A stretch of 64,000 nucleotides of DNA from Bradyrhizobium yuanmingense (GTDB lineage Bacteria > Pseudomonadota > Alphaproteobacteria > Rhizobiales > Xanthobacteraceae). Shown piece after piece: positions 54,852 through 63,731 of this stretch. The stretch spans positions 248,001 to 312,000 of the forward strand of contig NZ_FMAE01000003.1 of the NCBI RefSeq assembly GCF_900094575.1, read 5' to 3'. Below the pieces are notes generated by a model that was given only the letters and a program-made list of their open reading frames with translations, searched no databases and had not been told where the DNA came from. Each line of letters opens with the position of its first letter. Position 1 is the first letter of the stretch. Made by a program: the position numbers and the translations under genes.

Positions 54852-56123
54852 CTACTCGGCCTGCTCCAGCGCGGCGGGCATCTTCGCCACCGACATCAGC
54901 GATCGCGCGACCTGGTTGAGCAGGAGATCGGCATTCTCTTCCTCGGCGAGAGATTTGGAGAGCAGGGCGACGATCGCGCTGTGGCGCAGCTGCTGCGCCA
55001 GGTTGCGCGCGGTGGTGTAGCCGGACATCTCGTAATGCTCGACGCGTTGCGCCGCAGAGATCAGCGCGAGGTCGGCGGCTGCATCCTCCTTCTCTTGGCT
55101 TTCCTTCATGACCTCCTGGCCTTCCTCGATCAGGCCCATCATGCCCTTGCAAGGCTTGGCGCGCGCGTTCTCGCCGAGCAGCTCGAAGCACTCGTTGATG
55201 CGCTCGACCTGGTTTTCGGTCTCGGCCAGATGCTGCTCGAACAGCTCGCGCAACTGATCGAAGCGGGCGGCCTGCGCCATCTTCGGGAGCGCCTTGGTCA
55301 GCTGCTTCTCGGCATGGAGGATGTCGCGCAGCTCATGCAGCAGCAGATCGGTCAGGCCCGCCTCATCGACAGGCGGCGAGCTCTCCGCGACGATCGGGGT
55401 GGCAGCACCGGGATCGGCGGATTGCAGCGCAGGCGATTCCGTGAACACCCAGTCCTCGCCCTCGTTCCACGGGCCGCGGGTGTCGATTTCGCCGTGGTCG
55501 CCGCTGCCGGTGGAATCGTTGAAGTACTGGTTCACGAGGCCGGGCGTCGGGGCAATCCGGCCGATGCTGAAGGCCGGCTTCGACAGGCTCTCGAGTGCGC
55601 GCGCGAACGCCTTCATATGCGTGATCTCGCGCGTCATCAGGAATTGCAGCGCGTCCTTGCTGCCGGCATCGTCGCAAAAATTGATCAGGCGCTCGTAGAC
55701 GATCTTGGCACGCGCTTCTGCCGCGATGTTGCTGCGGAGATCGACGTCGAGCTCGCCCGTGATCTTGAGATAATCGGCGGTCCAGGGATTGCCTTGCGAG
55801 TTGAACAGATTGACGCCGCCTCCGCCGGCAATCGCGATCAGCGGATCGGCCTCCGCCGCCTGGCGGTCGTTCCGCGAGGGCGCAAGATGCATCCGGGCGA
55901 GGCAACCGACGACCTCGAGATGGCTGAGCTCTTCGGTGCCGATATCCATCAAGAGGTCCTTGCGGTCGGGATCCTCGCAATTCAGTCCCTGAATCGAATA
56001 TTGCATCGCAGCCGCAAGTTCGCCGTTGGCGCCGCCGAACTGCTCGAGGAGCATATTGCCGAAGCGCGGATCGGGTTCGTCGACGCGCACGGTGAACATC
56101 AGCTTCTTGACGTGGTGATACAT
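54852..56123 (-). CDS. Manganese catalase fused to a DUF892 (YciE/YciF) domain (423 aa)
   Basis: The N-terminal ~225 residues match Mn-catalase, with dimanganese ligands visible at the family positions: E35, E65, H68, E144 and H169 (EELSHLEV, VYERL, MTREITHM). A Pro/Asp-rich linker at about 206-252 follows, then a DUF892 ferritin-like helical domain (about 255-410, EAGLTDLLLHELRDILHAEKQL). Mn-catalase destroys H2O2 without heme; DUF892 proteins are induced by stress. Neither domain alone reaches this length. The ligand set looks complete, so catalase activity is likely. Confidence 0.9.
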   Translation of the reverse strand: MYHHVKKLMFTVRVDEPDPRFGNMLLEQFGGANGELAAAMQYSIQGLNCEDPDRKDLLMDIGTEELSHLEVVGCLARMHLAPSRNDRQAAEADPLIAIAGGGGVNLFNSQGNPWTADYLKITGELDVDLRSNIAAEARAKIVYERLINFCDDAGSKDALQFLMTREITHMKAFARALESLSKPAFSIGRIAPTPGLVNQYFNDSTGSGDHGEIDTRGPWNEGEDWVFTESPALQSADPGAATPIVAESSPPVDEAGLTDLLLHELRDILHAEKQLTKALPKMAQAARFDQLRELFEQHLAETENQVERINECFELLGENARAKPCKGMMGLIEEGQEVMKESQEKEDAAADLALISAAQRVEHYEMSGYTTARNLAQQLRHSAIVALLSKSLAEEENADLLLNQVARSLMSVAKMPAALEQAE

Positions 56124-56243
56124 GGGGAGACTCGCGTGCTGGAGAGAAACTACGCGACAACGAGGCCTCCAGCCGTTCGTTCCTAAGTCTCTCCAGGATC
56201 GAGGCTGTCGTTGCCCCGGACCTCTGCCAGGGAGCGCGATGGC

Positions 56244-57698
56244 TTACGGCGTCACCGCACTGCGCGCGACGGCGCGCGGGGCCGTCAGTTCCTTCCAGGT
56301 CGAATTTGCCACATGCACCGGCGAGAAGGCGGGACGTTCGACGTATTGTCCATCGCCGGCCTCGGCGCGCAGGTCGCCATCCTTCCAGACGATACGGCCG
56401 CGCGACAGCGTCGCGGCCGCACCGCCGGTGCAGGCAAAACCCTCGAACACGTTGTAATCGATCCGGCTCATCTGCCGCTTGGCGCTGATGGTCTTGCTCG
56501 CCTTGGGATCCCACACCACGATATCGGCATCCGAGCCGACGGCGACCGCGCCCTTGCGCGGATAGATGTTGAGGATGCGGGCGATGTTCGCCGAGGTCAC
56601 CGCGACGAATTCCTCTTTGGTCAGCCGCCCCGTGGCGACGCCCGCGGTCCAGAGCAGCGCCAGGCGATCTTCGAGGCCGCCGGTGCCGTTCGGGATCTTC
56701 CTGAAATCGCCGCGCCCGAACCGCTTCTGCTCGGTGGTGAAGGCGCAATGATCGGTCGCAACCACCTGGAGCGAGCCGGCTTGCAGGCCGGCCCAGAGGC
56801 TGTCCTGATGCTGTTTGTCGCGGAACGGCGGCGACATCACGCGCTGTGCGGCATGATCCCAGTCCTTGTTCTGATATTCACGCTCATCCAGCAGCAGATG
56901 CTGGATCAGCGGCTCGCCATAGACGCGCTTGCCGGCGGCGCGTGCCCGCGCGATGGCCTCATGCGCCTCGCGGCAGCTGGTGTGCACTATATAGACCGGC
57001 GTGCCTGTCATATCGGCGATCATGATGGCGCGGTTGGTGGCTTCGCCCTCGACCTCCGGCGGCCGTGAATAGGCGTGGCCTTCCGGGCCCGTGACGCCGC
57101 GCGCGATCAGGGCGTCCTGCATCAGGGCGACGACGTCGCCGTTCTCAGCATGGACAACCGGCATGGCGCCGAGATGGGCGCAGCGCGCGAACGAATTGTA
57201 GAGCTCGTCGTCGTTCACCATCAGCGCGCCCTTGTAGGCCATGAAATGCTTGAAGGTGTTGATGCCGTAGGTTTTGACCACAATCTCCATCTCGTCATGG
57301 ATCTGCTTCGACCATGACGTCACCGCCATGTGGAAGCCGTAGTCGCTGGCCGCCTTCTCGGATTTGTGCCGCCACTCCTGATATGCCGCGAGCATGGATT
57401 GGCCGGGATCGGGCAGGCAGAAATCCACCACCATCGTGGTGCCGCCGCTCAGCGCCGCCTTGGTTCCGGATTCGAAGTCGTCGGCGGTGACGGTGCCCAT
57501 GAACGGCATTTCGAGATGGGTGTGCGGATCGATCCCGCCCGGGATGACGTAGGCGCCGCCTGCATCGATGACCTCGCTACCTGTCGGCGCATCGAGCGCT
57601 GCGCCGATCGCGACGATGGTCTCGCCGTCGATCAGCACGTCCGCGCGGCGCGAATGATCGTGATTGACGACGGTGCCGCCGCGGATGAGGAGGGGCAT
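56244..57698 (-). CDS. hydA: Dihydropyrimidinase/hydantoinase (484 aa)
   Basis: Amidohydrolase that opens dihydropyrimidine or hydantoin rings. Metal and active-site residues are in place: H59 and H61 (DPHTHLEM), carboxylated lysine K156 (HFMAYKGA), H183 (VHAENG), H239 (YIVHTSC) and D316 (VATDHCAF). It follows the Mn-catalase gene but the two do not appear coupled. TetR regulator lies just upstream on the same strand. Pyrimidine catabolism is the default role. Confidence 0.95.
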   Translation of the reverse strand: MPLLIRGGTVVNHDHSRRADVLIDGETIVAIGAALDAPTGSEVIDAGGAYVIPGGIDPHTHLEMPFMGTVTADDFESGTKAALSGGTTMVVDFCLPDPGQSMLAAYQEWRHKSEKAASDYGFHMAVTSWSKQIHDEMEIVVKTYGINTFKHFMAYKGALMVNDDELYNSFARCAHLGAMPVVHAENGDVVALMQDALIARGVTGPEGHAYSRPPEVEGEATNRAIMIADMTGTPVYIVHTSCREAHEAIARARAAGKRVYGEPLIQHLLLDEREYQNKDWDHAAQRVMSPPFRDKQHQDSLWAGLQAGSLQVVATDHCAFTTEQKRFGRGDFRKIPNGTGGLEDRLALLWTAGVATGRLTKEEFVAVTSANIARILNIYPRKGAVAVGSDADIVVWDPKASKTISAKRQMSRIDYNVFEGFACTGGAAATLSRGRIVWKDGDLRAEAGDGQYVERPAFSPVHVANSTWKELTAPRAVARSAVTP

Positions 57699-57768
57699 GA
57701 GGTGCTCCGAGAGGTGAAGGGACGGCTCGAAGGCTAAGCGCGCGACTGGCGATGCGACAGGTGAAATT

Positions 57769-58398
57769 TTAGTCAGCCGCCGCCGCTCCTTTCACGTCGT
57801 GCGCGATCAGCCCGTCGATCATCGCGCGCACGAGGCCCGTGATCTCCTTGCGCAGCGCCGGCAGCGGCACGGCCACCAGCTTCCGCTCCAGCCCGAGCGC
57901 CGCCATGCCATGCACGGCCGAGAACAGGCTGCGTGCGGTGATGCCGAGTTCCTCCGGGCTGCGCCCAGGAAACAGTGCGGCCAGCGGCTGGTAGATATGA
58001 CGGAACAGCTGCATCTGGTCGTGCACGGACCAATCCGGCACCAGCTTGCCCGTCTCCATCCGGTGCTCGAACAGCGCGCGCCAGAGCTGGAGGTTTTCGG
58101 CGGCGAAATCGCAATAGGCGAGGGCGATGCGGACCAGGGATTCCCGTGGCGATGGCTCGCCGGCATTTGTTGCGAGAGTCAGCGTCTCGTCGAGCCGGAG
58201 CAGCGTGCGCGAGCCGACCCGCAGGATCAGTTCGTCGACATCAGCCACGAGATTGTAGACCGCGCCATTGGCGCAGCCGATCTCGCGGGCCAAATCGCGG
58301 GTCTTGAGACCCGCCAGCCCCCGCTCGGCGATCATCTGTTCGGCCGCCTGGATCAGGGCCGCACGCAATTTCTCTCGCCGTTCCAGGGCCTTAGTCAT
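57769..58398 (-). CDS. TetR-family transcriptional repressor (209 aa)
   Basis: Helix-turn-helix domain at residues 10-60 (LRAALIQAAEQMIAERGLAGLKTRDLAREIGCANGAVYNLV), then an all-helical effector domain with the WRALFEHRM segment of the WHG/TetR_C_33-type group. Start at 58396-58398. It is divergent from the PspA-like gene with three TTGARC palindromes between them, so it very likely represses itself and that operon. Inducer unknown, but membrane stress or a lipid-like ligand fits the targets. Confidence 0.93.
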   Translation of the reverse strand: MTKALERREKLRAALIQAAEQMIAERGLAGLKTRDLAREIGCANGAVYNLVADVDELILRVGSRTLLRLDETLTLATNAGEPSPRESLVRIALAYCDFAAENLQLWRALFEHRMETGKLVPDWSVHDQMQLFRHIYQPLAALFPGRSPEELGITARSLFSAVHGMAALGLERKLVAVPLPALRKEITGLVRAMIDGLIAHDVKGAAAAD

Positions 58399-58412
58399 TC
58401 TTAACCAAATTC

Positions 58413-58485
58413 TTGAGCGTCGCTCAAAATAATATTGAACGATGTTCAAGGTTCCTGCTACAAACCATCTGTGAGCAACGCTCAT
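58413..58485. promoter_or_regulatory. Three TetR operator palindromes (TTGARC-N3-GYTCAA type)
   Basis: TTGAGC-GTC-GCTCAA (58413-58427), TTGAAC-GAT-GTTCAA (58435-58449) and a weaker TGAGC-AAC-GCTCA (58472-58484). Centres are at 58420, 58442 and 58478. The second overlaps a candidate -35 (TTGAAC) and the third covers the expected start region of the PspA-side promoter, the classical layout for repression. Confidence 0.85.
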
Positions 58486-58501
58486 CGACAGGGAGCAACC
58501 A

Positions 58502-59197
58502 ATGTTCAAGACCGTCGTGACCCTCTTCCGCGGCAGCGTCGCCGCTGCGGGCGAGGAACTGGAAGATCGCACCGCCCTTCTGATCCTGGATCAGCAGATG
58601 CGCGATGCAGCCGCAGCCGTCGAGCGCAGCAAGCGCACGCTGGCGCTGGCAATCGCGCAGGACCAGCAGGAAGGCCGCAAGCTCGAGGCCACGAATGCGC
58701 GCATCGCCGATCTCGAGACCCGTGCCGTTGCGGCGCTGGATGGCGGCCGCGAGGACCTCGCCAAGGAGGCCGCCGAAGCCATTGCGGCGCTGGAGGCCGA
58801 TCGCGATGCGGCCATGACGGCGCGCGCGCTGTTCGCGACCGAGATCATCAGGCTGAAGCGCCACGTCGCCAACGCGCAGGCCCGCATCACCGAGCTCGAT
58901 CGCGGTCGCCGGATCGCCCGCGCCTCGGAAGCGGTGCGCTCGCTTCGCCGCAGCGGCATCGAGGCCGCGCGCCCCTATGAATCGACATTGCCGGAGGCGG
59001 AGGGGACGCTGAGGCGTCTGCGCGAGCGGCAGATGGAGGCTCAGGCGGCCGACGATGCCCTGGTCGAGCTCGACGCGGCCACCGGCCCGCTCGCCACCGC
59101 CGAACGACTCGCCGAGCAGGGCTTCGGCCCGCGGCTCAAGACGACCGCCGACGATGTGCTGGCGCGCTTGAAGTCCAGGCGCATGCCGGCGGCCTGA
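58502..59197 (+). CDS. PspA/IM30 (ESCRT-III)-family protein (231 aa)
   Basis: Almost entirely helical coiled-coil: MFKTVVTLFRGSVAAAGEELEDR as N-terminal amphipathic helix, then long Ala/Glu/Arg helices (about 25-195) and a short C-terminal helix. PspA-type proteins polymerise on stressed membranes and stop proton leakage. GGGAG precedes the ATG at 58502. Expected first gene of a TetR-controlled operon with the YiaA-like gene 52 bases downstream. Confidence 0.88.
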   Translation: MFKTVVTLFRGSVAAAGEELEDRTALLILDQQMRDAAAAVERSKRTLALAIAQDQQEGRKLEATNARIADLETRAVAALDGGREDLAKEAAEAIAALEADRDAAMTARALFATEIIRLKRHVANAQARITELDRGRRIARASEAVRSLRRSGIEAARPYESTLPEAEGTLRRLRERQMEAQAADDALVELDAATGPLATAERLAEQGFGPRLKTTADDVLARLKSRRMPAA

Positions 59198-59249
59198 TCT
59201 CAAGTTCCAATCCGAACGCAATCATCATTCCAATCGACAGGAGACCATC

Positions 59250-59525
59250 ATGAACCAGAATGGCCAGCCCCACAGCGGCGCCTGGGTGAGCTTCACCTAC
59301 GCGTCCTTCGCAGCTTCCGCCTTCCTCGTCGCCATCGGCATCTTCTTCCTGCCGATCGACCTCTGGATGAAGGGTTATCTCACCATGGGCATCGTGATGA
59401 TGATCCAGACCTGCGTCACCCTGACCAAGACCGTGCGCGACAATCATGAGAGCAGCCGCCTCGTGAACCGCATCGAGGATGCCAAGGCCGAGCGGCTGCT
59501 GATGGAGGTCTCCAAGGCGGCGTAA
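59250..59525 (+). CDS. YiaA/YiaB-family inner-membrane protein (91 aa)
   Basis: Two hydrophobic helices (about residues 14-33 and 39-60) with the family WVSFTYASFAASAFLVAIGIFFLP block; the C-terminal third is a soluble charged helix. AGGAG precedes the ATG at 59250. It follows the PspA-like gene 52 bases later on the same strand, suggesting a shared membrane-stress role. Confidence 0.88.
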   Translation: MNQNGQPHSGAWVSFTYASFAASAFLVAIGIFFLPIDLWMKGYLTMGIVMMIQTCVTLTKTVRDNHESSRLVNRIEDAKAERLLMEVSKAA

Positions 59526-59644
59526 GGCGAACGGTCGCAGCGCGCGCTCTGGGGCGACAGGGGCGCGCGCGGCAGGCAGGGTGCATTGTGCTTCGCGTGC
59601 AGGTGCGATATGGCTCTCGCGCTTTCCAGAGGCGGAGACGAGCT

Positions 59645-59851
59645 TTGTCGAAACAATCCCTGCGCGAGGAGGCCGAGCGCCTGATCCGCGAATCGATGGA
59701 AAAGAAGACCATCGTGGTCAAGCAGGGCACGACCCGCATCGAGGCTGTCTGCGGCAAGTGCGGAGCGCCGAACCGGGTGCAGGCGGAGAAGGGCCAGACC
59801 CGCGTCAAGTTCGCCTGCAAGAACTGCGGGCATAAGCAAGAGACGTTGTAG
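59645..59851 (+). CDS. Small two-CxxC zinc-ribbon protein (68 aa)
   Basis: Two Cys pairs (CGKCGAPN and CKNCG) form a small zinc ribbon at the C-terminus, after a charged N-terminal helix (LREEAERLIRESMEKK). The best start is the TTG at 59645, with GGAG seven bases upstream; an earlier GTG at 59588 adds an Arg-rich stretch without a ribosome site. Function unknown; may bind RNA or a protein. 119 bases after the YiaA-like gene. Confidence 0.7.
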   Translation: MSKQSLREEAERLIRESMEKKTIVVKQGTTRIEAVCGKCGAPNRVQAEKGQTRVKFACKNCGHKQETL

Positions 59852-59934
59852 GCGTCTTCACCTCATCCGGGTCGCCCCCGGCGATGCGCAGCATCGTCCG
59901 GCGCGATCCGGCTAGAGGCCCTACGGCCTCTCCC

Positions 59935-60396
59935 TCACATCACCTGATGCACGTCGATCACGACGCGATCCGCATGGCGCGCCGCTGACGCCACGAAGAT
60001 GTGCTCCATCAGCCAGCGGTACGTCTCGTGCCCGGTCTCGAACTTCGGCACGGTGCGGAAATAGATCAGCTTCGGATCGACCGGCTCGCCGCGCTTGAGC
60101 TTGTGCAACAGCTCGACCGGACCGAAGCGCATACCCTTGTTCTCGACGTAGACGGTCGCACCGTCGTCGGTCTCGAAGGCGTATTTCGCTTCGAGATCGA
60201 TCAACTCGTTGGGCCGGATGGTCTGGAAGTCGGCGCCGAAGGGGAGCACCTTTCCGCTGACCGCGCCCGTCACCTCGCCGCCGATGATCGGAATGATGCG
60301 GCGGACGCCGATCCCGGTCTCGCCCGCGGTCACGACGTCGCCGATCCGCGCGGTGATGGTGAAAACGTATCTTGTTTCGAGGGTCGGGGTGGTCAT
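59935..60396 (-). CDS. DUF3237-family protein (153 aa)
   Basis: Beta-rich DUF3237 fold with GVRRIIPIIGGEVTGAVSGKVLPFGADFQTI, the AKYAFETDDGATVYVENKGMRFG strand pair and KLIYFRTVPKFETGHETYRWL near the C-terminus. Proteins of this family are uncharacterised but common beside TRAP transporters and catabolic genes. GGAGG precedes the ATG at 60394-60396. Confidence 0.88.
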   Translation of the reverse strand: MTTPTLETRYVFTITARIGDVVTAGETGIGVRRIIPIIGGEVTGAVSGKVLPFGADFQTIRPNELIDLEAKYAFETDDGATVYVENKGMRFGPVELLHKLKRGEPVDPKLIYFRTVPKFETGHETYRWLMEHIFVASAARHADRVVIDVHQVM

Positions 60397-60424
60397 GTCT
60401 GCCTCCAATCATCGACGAGCCTTC

Positions 60425-60562
60425 CCTTCTCCCCTTGTGGGAGAAGGTGGCGCGAAGCGCCGGATGAGGGGTCTATCTCCACAAGCGTGCTCGCGGAGAG
60501 AGATCCCTCACCCGTCTCGCCGCTATCGCGGCGAGCCACCCTTTCCCACAAGGGGAGAGGGG
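60425..60562. repeat. Composite intergenic repeat (CTTCTCCCCTTG / CAAGGGGAGAG type)
   Basis: Same two hairpin units as at 12951-13094 but in the opposite order: begins CCTTCTCCCCTTGTGGGAG, contains GGCGCGAAGCGCC and ends ACAAGGGGAGAGGGG. It fills the gap between the DUF3237 gene and the TRAP large permease. Confidence 0.8.
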
Positions 60563-60599
60563 AAGCAGCCACGCCGTGCGGCATTCAATCTTGTCACCT

Positions 60600-61919
60600 C
60601 TAATGCGCCATCATCCGCGTCGGCAGCCAGGTTGCCAGCAGCGGGAAGGCGATCAGGATCACGAGGCGCACGAGGTCCGTTGCCACGAACGGGCTTACGC
60701 CCTTGAAGATGGTGGAGAAGGAGACGTCCTTCACCACGCTTTTTATGACGAAGACGTTCATGCCCACGGGCGGAGTGATCAGGCCGAGCTCGACGGTCAC
60801 GACGATGATGATGCCGAACCAGATCGGATCGAACCCCAGATGCATGATCACCGGGAAGATGATCGGCACGGTCAGGATGATCATCGCCATGGCATCCATC
60901 AGGCAGCCGAGCACGAGATACATCACCATGATCAGCGCCAGCACGCCGTAGGGGCCGAGGCCGAGCCCGGTGAGGAATTCCGTCACCTTCTGCGGCGTCT
61001 GCGTCACCGTGAGGAAATAGCCGAAGATCAGCGCGCCGATCAGCACGGTGAACACCGCAGCCGCGGTGCGCGTCGCCTGCAGCAGCGAGGCCAGCACCTT
61101 CTCGCGGTCGAGCCGGCCGGTCAGCACGCCGATGATGAAGGCCCCGGTCGCGCCGACGCCGCCGGCCTCGGTCGGCGTGAAGCGCGGCAGGAAGGGCAGG
61201 CCGTAGAGGCCGCCGATGACGAAGATGAACAGCAGCACCGGTGCCCAGATCTCCTTCAATCCGGCAAAGCGCTCGCGCCACGGCGTCACCTTGCCCTTGG
61301 GCAGGAACTCGGGGCGGAAATAGCCGATCAGGGAGATCGTGATCATGTACATGGTCATCGCGAGCAGGCCCGGGATGATGCCGGCGATGAACAGCTTGCC
61401 GATGTCCTGCTCGGTGATGATGCCGTAGACCGCAAGAACAGTGGATGGCGGCAGCATCGCGCCCAGCGTGCCGCCGGCCGCGATCACGCCGGTGGCGAAG
61501 GATTGCGGATAGCCGAAGCGCCGCATCTCGGGATAGGCGACGGCGGAGAAGGTCGCCGCGGTCGCGACCGAGGAGCCGCAGATCGCGGCAAAGCCGCCGC
61601 AGGCGCCAACGGTGGCAATGCCGAGTCCGCCGCGCAAATGTCCGACGAAGCCGTTGGCGGCGCGGAATAGCTCGCGGCTCATGCCGGAATTGCTGACGAA
61701 GGAGCCCATCAGCAGGAACATCGGGATGACGCCGAAGGTGTAGTCGGTCACGGTGCGCATGGTGACCTGACCGACCATCTTCAGGGCCGGTGTCGAGCCC
61801 ACGAGATAGCTGAAGCCGCACACGCCGACGAGGCCCATGGCCATGCCGACCGGCACGCGCAGCAGCATCAGGGCGAACAGGGCGACGAAGCCGATAACGG
61901 CGACGGCGTCGGTACTCAT
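60600..61919 (-). CDS. TRAP transporter large permease, DctM family (439 aa)
   Basis: About twelve helices; conserved TPTEAGGVGA motif of DctM large subunits at about residues 229-238. Forms the sodium-driven channel with DctQ for a solute delivered by DctP. Start 61917-61919 lies two bases after the DctQ stop, so the two are coupled. Confidence 0.96.
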   Translation of the reverse strand: MSTDAVAVIGFVALFALMLLRVPVGMAMGLVGVCGFSYLVGSTPALKMVGQVTMRTVTDYTFGVIPMFLLMGSFVSNSGMSRELFRAANGFVGHLRGGLGIATVGACGGFAAICGSSVATAATFSAVAYPEMRRFGYPQSFATGVIAAGGTLGAMLPPSTVLAVYGIITEQDIGKLFIAGIIPGLLAMTMYMITISLIGYFRPEFLPKGKVTPWRERFAGLKEIWAPVLLFIFVIGGLYGLPFLPRFTPTEAGGVGATGAFIIGVLTGRLDREKVLASLLQATRTAAAVFTVLIGALIFGYFLTVTQTPQKVTEFLTGLGLGPYGVLALIMVMYLVLGCLMDAMAMIILTVPIIFPVIMHLGFDPIWFGIIIVVTVELGLITPPVGMNVFVIKSVVKDVSFSTIFKGVSPFVATDLVRLVILIAFPLLATWLPTRMMAH

Positions 61920-61921
61920 GG

Positions 61922-62431
61922 TTACTCCGTCACCTTGATGTTGGGTTCATGCATGTCTTCGGGGTGGAAGATCAGCCGGTACGTGCGGATCGCGATCAGC
62001 AGCACGGCGCAGACGTCGCCGATCCACGCGACGAGGAAGAACGGCCATGTCGGCATGTGCAGGTCGAAGGTCTGAACGTTGTCGTTGTAGGTCAGCCGGA
62101 CCTTGTCGAACAGCGTCCAGGTCTGCACGGTGACGACGAACAGCAGCACCAGGGTCGCGAACACGTCGATCCAGCGCTGATGGCGCGGCCCGACATTGCC
62201 CCAGACCAGGTCGACGGTGATGTGGGTGCCGCGATAGGAGGTTGCCGCGATGCCCCAGAAAATGAGGATGCCGAGCAGCATTCGGCCGATGTCGAAGCTG
62301 TCGGGGATCGAATAGTTCAGCGTGTTGCGCAAGAGCACCGACAGGAAGATGTCGAGCGCGACGATGCCGACGAAGCCGGCCGCGATCCATTCGATCGAGT
62401 CGATCACGCGATCCATCCAGGAGCGCTTCAT
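61922..62431 (-). CDS. TRAP transporter small permease, DctQ family (169 aa)
   Basis: Four helices, the short subunit of a TRAP system: MKRSWMDRVIDSIEWIAAG start and a conserved WGIAATSYRGTHITVDLVW central block. Start 62429-62431. The gene is separated from DctP by 280 bases carrying a large repeat. Confidence 0.95.
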   Translation of the reverse strand: MKRSWMDRVIDSIEWIAAGFVGIVALDIFLSVLLRNTLNYSIPDSFDIGRMLLGILIFWGIAATSYRGTHITVDLVWGNVGPRHQRWIDVFATLVLLFVVTVQTWTLFDKVRLTYNDNVQTFDLHMPTWPFFLVAWIGDVCAVLLIAIRTYRLIFHPEDMHEPNIKVTE

Positions 62432-62484
62432 GGGTGTTTCCTAAGCACTGCTATTCTCATTCTCGGCTCTGGCGGCGGCACTTC

Positions 62485-62620
62485 GCCTCTCCCCGCTTGC
62501 GGGGAGAGGCCGACACGCGAAGCGTGGCGGGTGAGGGGGACTATCCACGCGTCCGATTGTCACCGTCCCTGCGGAGACTCCCCCTCACCCCAACCCTCTC
62601 CCCGCAAGCGGGGAGAGGGG
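62485..62620. repeat. Composite intergenic repeat (CCTCTCCCCGCTTGCGGGGAGAGGC type) inside the TRAP operon
   Basis: Two hairpin modules (near 62485-62510, and again 62595-62620) of a sister subfamily to the other CTCTCCCC repeats; the second arm reads CCCTCTCCCCGCAAGCGGGGAGAGGG. It lies between the TRAP permease genes and the binding-protein gene. Confidence 0.82.
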
Positions 62621-62711
62621 GAAGAGACACGGTGCGCTCCTCACCTGCTCTCAGCTTGCAAGGCAACGGCGGCAGGACCAATCCCGCCGCCGCGTTTCCT
62701 TCGCCACCGCG

Positions 62712-63731
62712 TCACTCCGCCAGCGCGTTGTATTTCTTCAGCGAGGCCTTGAGATCCGCGAGCGCGGCGTCGGGATCGGCACCGGCCTTCTTGGCGCCGT
62801 CGCCCCAGGTCTTGACCAGCGGCTCGGCGGCCTTCTTCCAAGCCGCGATCTGCTCGGGCGTCAGCTTGTAGACCTCATGGCTGGATTCCGCCTTCACCTT
62901 GGCGATGCCGGCGTCCTCGAACTTGCCCCAATGCTCGCCGACCGCGCCTGCCATCTCGACCGTGCAGTTCTTGTCGATCGCGGCCTTCTGCTTGTCGGAC
63001 ATCGCATTGTACTTGTCCTTGTTGATCACGAACACGAAGGTCGTGGTGTAGAGCGGCGCCTCCATGTCGTACTTGGTCACCTTGTCGATGCCGAACAGCA
63101 CCAGTGAGCCCCAGGGGAAGGTGACGCCGTCGGCGACGCCGCGCTCGATGATGTCGCGCACTTCCGGCGCCGAGGACTGCACATTGGTGCCGCCAAGCGA
63201 GGTGACGAAGTTCGCCATGGTAGCGTGCGCCGGGCGGATCTTCATGCCCTTCACGTCCTCGGGGTTGACGATCTTCTTGGTGCGGGAATGGAACGAGGAG
63301 GGCGAGTGGACGAAGGCGAGGCAGTATTTGACGTCCTTCATCTCCTTCTCGGCAAATTTGCGATACCACGCGTCGAGCCCCATCGAGCCGCCCTTGGCAT
63401 CCGAGATCAGGAACGGCAATTCCCCGGCGCCGATGATCGGGAAGCGGCCGGGCTGGTAGCCGGGATTGACATAGGTGACGTCGGCGATGCCGTCGCGCGC
63501 CATGTCGTAATGGTCGAAGGCCTTGCCGAGCTGCTGGGCCGGAAACACCTTGCCGGTAATGGTGCCGCCGGAATCCTTGTTCACCGCAGCCACCCAGTCT
63601 TCCAGCGATTTCTGCAGCGGATGCGATGCCGGCACCCAGTGCGAGACCTTCAGGTCAAATGTCTTGTCCTGCGCGAGCGCGGGGCTCACGCTTGCTGCCA
63701 GCAGCAAGGCCAGACAGGCTTTCCTCATCAC
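62712..63731 (-). CDS. TRAP transporter solute-binding protein, DctP family (339 aa)
   Basis: Signal peptide (about residues 1-20, ending SPALAQ), then a TRAP binding fold (FDLKVSHWVPASHPLQKSLEDW) with ligand-Arg region about residues 160-195 (MKIRPAHATMANFVTSLGG, NVQSSAPEVRDIIERGVADG). Substrate not readable; DctP-type proteins bind C4-dicarboxylates, sialic acids or other organic acids. The start at 63729-63731 has AAAAGGGAGAG upstream. First gene of the TRAP unit. Confidence 0.95.
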   Translation of the reverse strand: MMRKACLALLLAASVSPALAQDKTFDLKVSHWVPASHPLQKSLEDWVAAVNKDSGGTITGKVFPAQQLGKAFDHYDMARDGIADVTYVNPGYQPGRFPIIGAGELPFLISDAKGGSMGLDAWYRKFAEKEMKDVKYCLAFVHSPSSFHSRTKKIVNPEDVKGMKIRPAHATMANFVTSLGGTNVQSSAPEVRDIIERGVADGVTFPWGSLVLFGIDKVTKYDMEAPLYTTTFVFVINKDKYNAMSDKQKAAIDKNCTVEMAGAVGEHWGKFEDAGIAKVKAESSHEVYKLTPEQIAAWKKAAEPLVKTWGDGAKKAGADPDAALADLKASLKKYNALAE

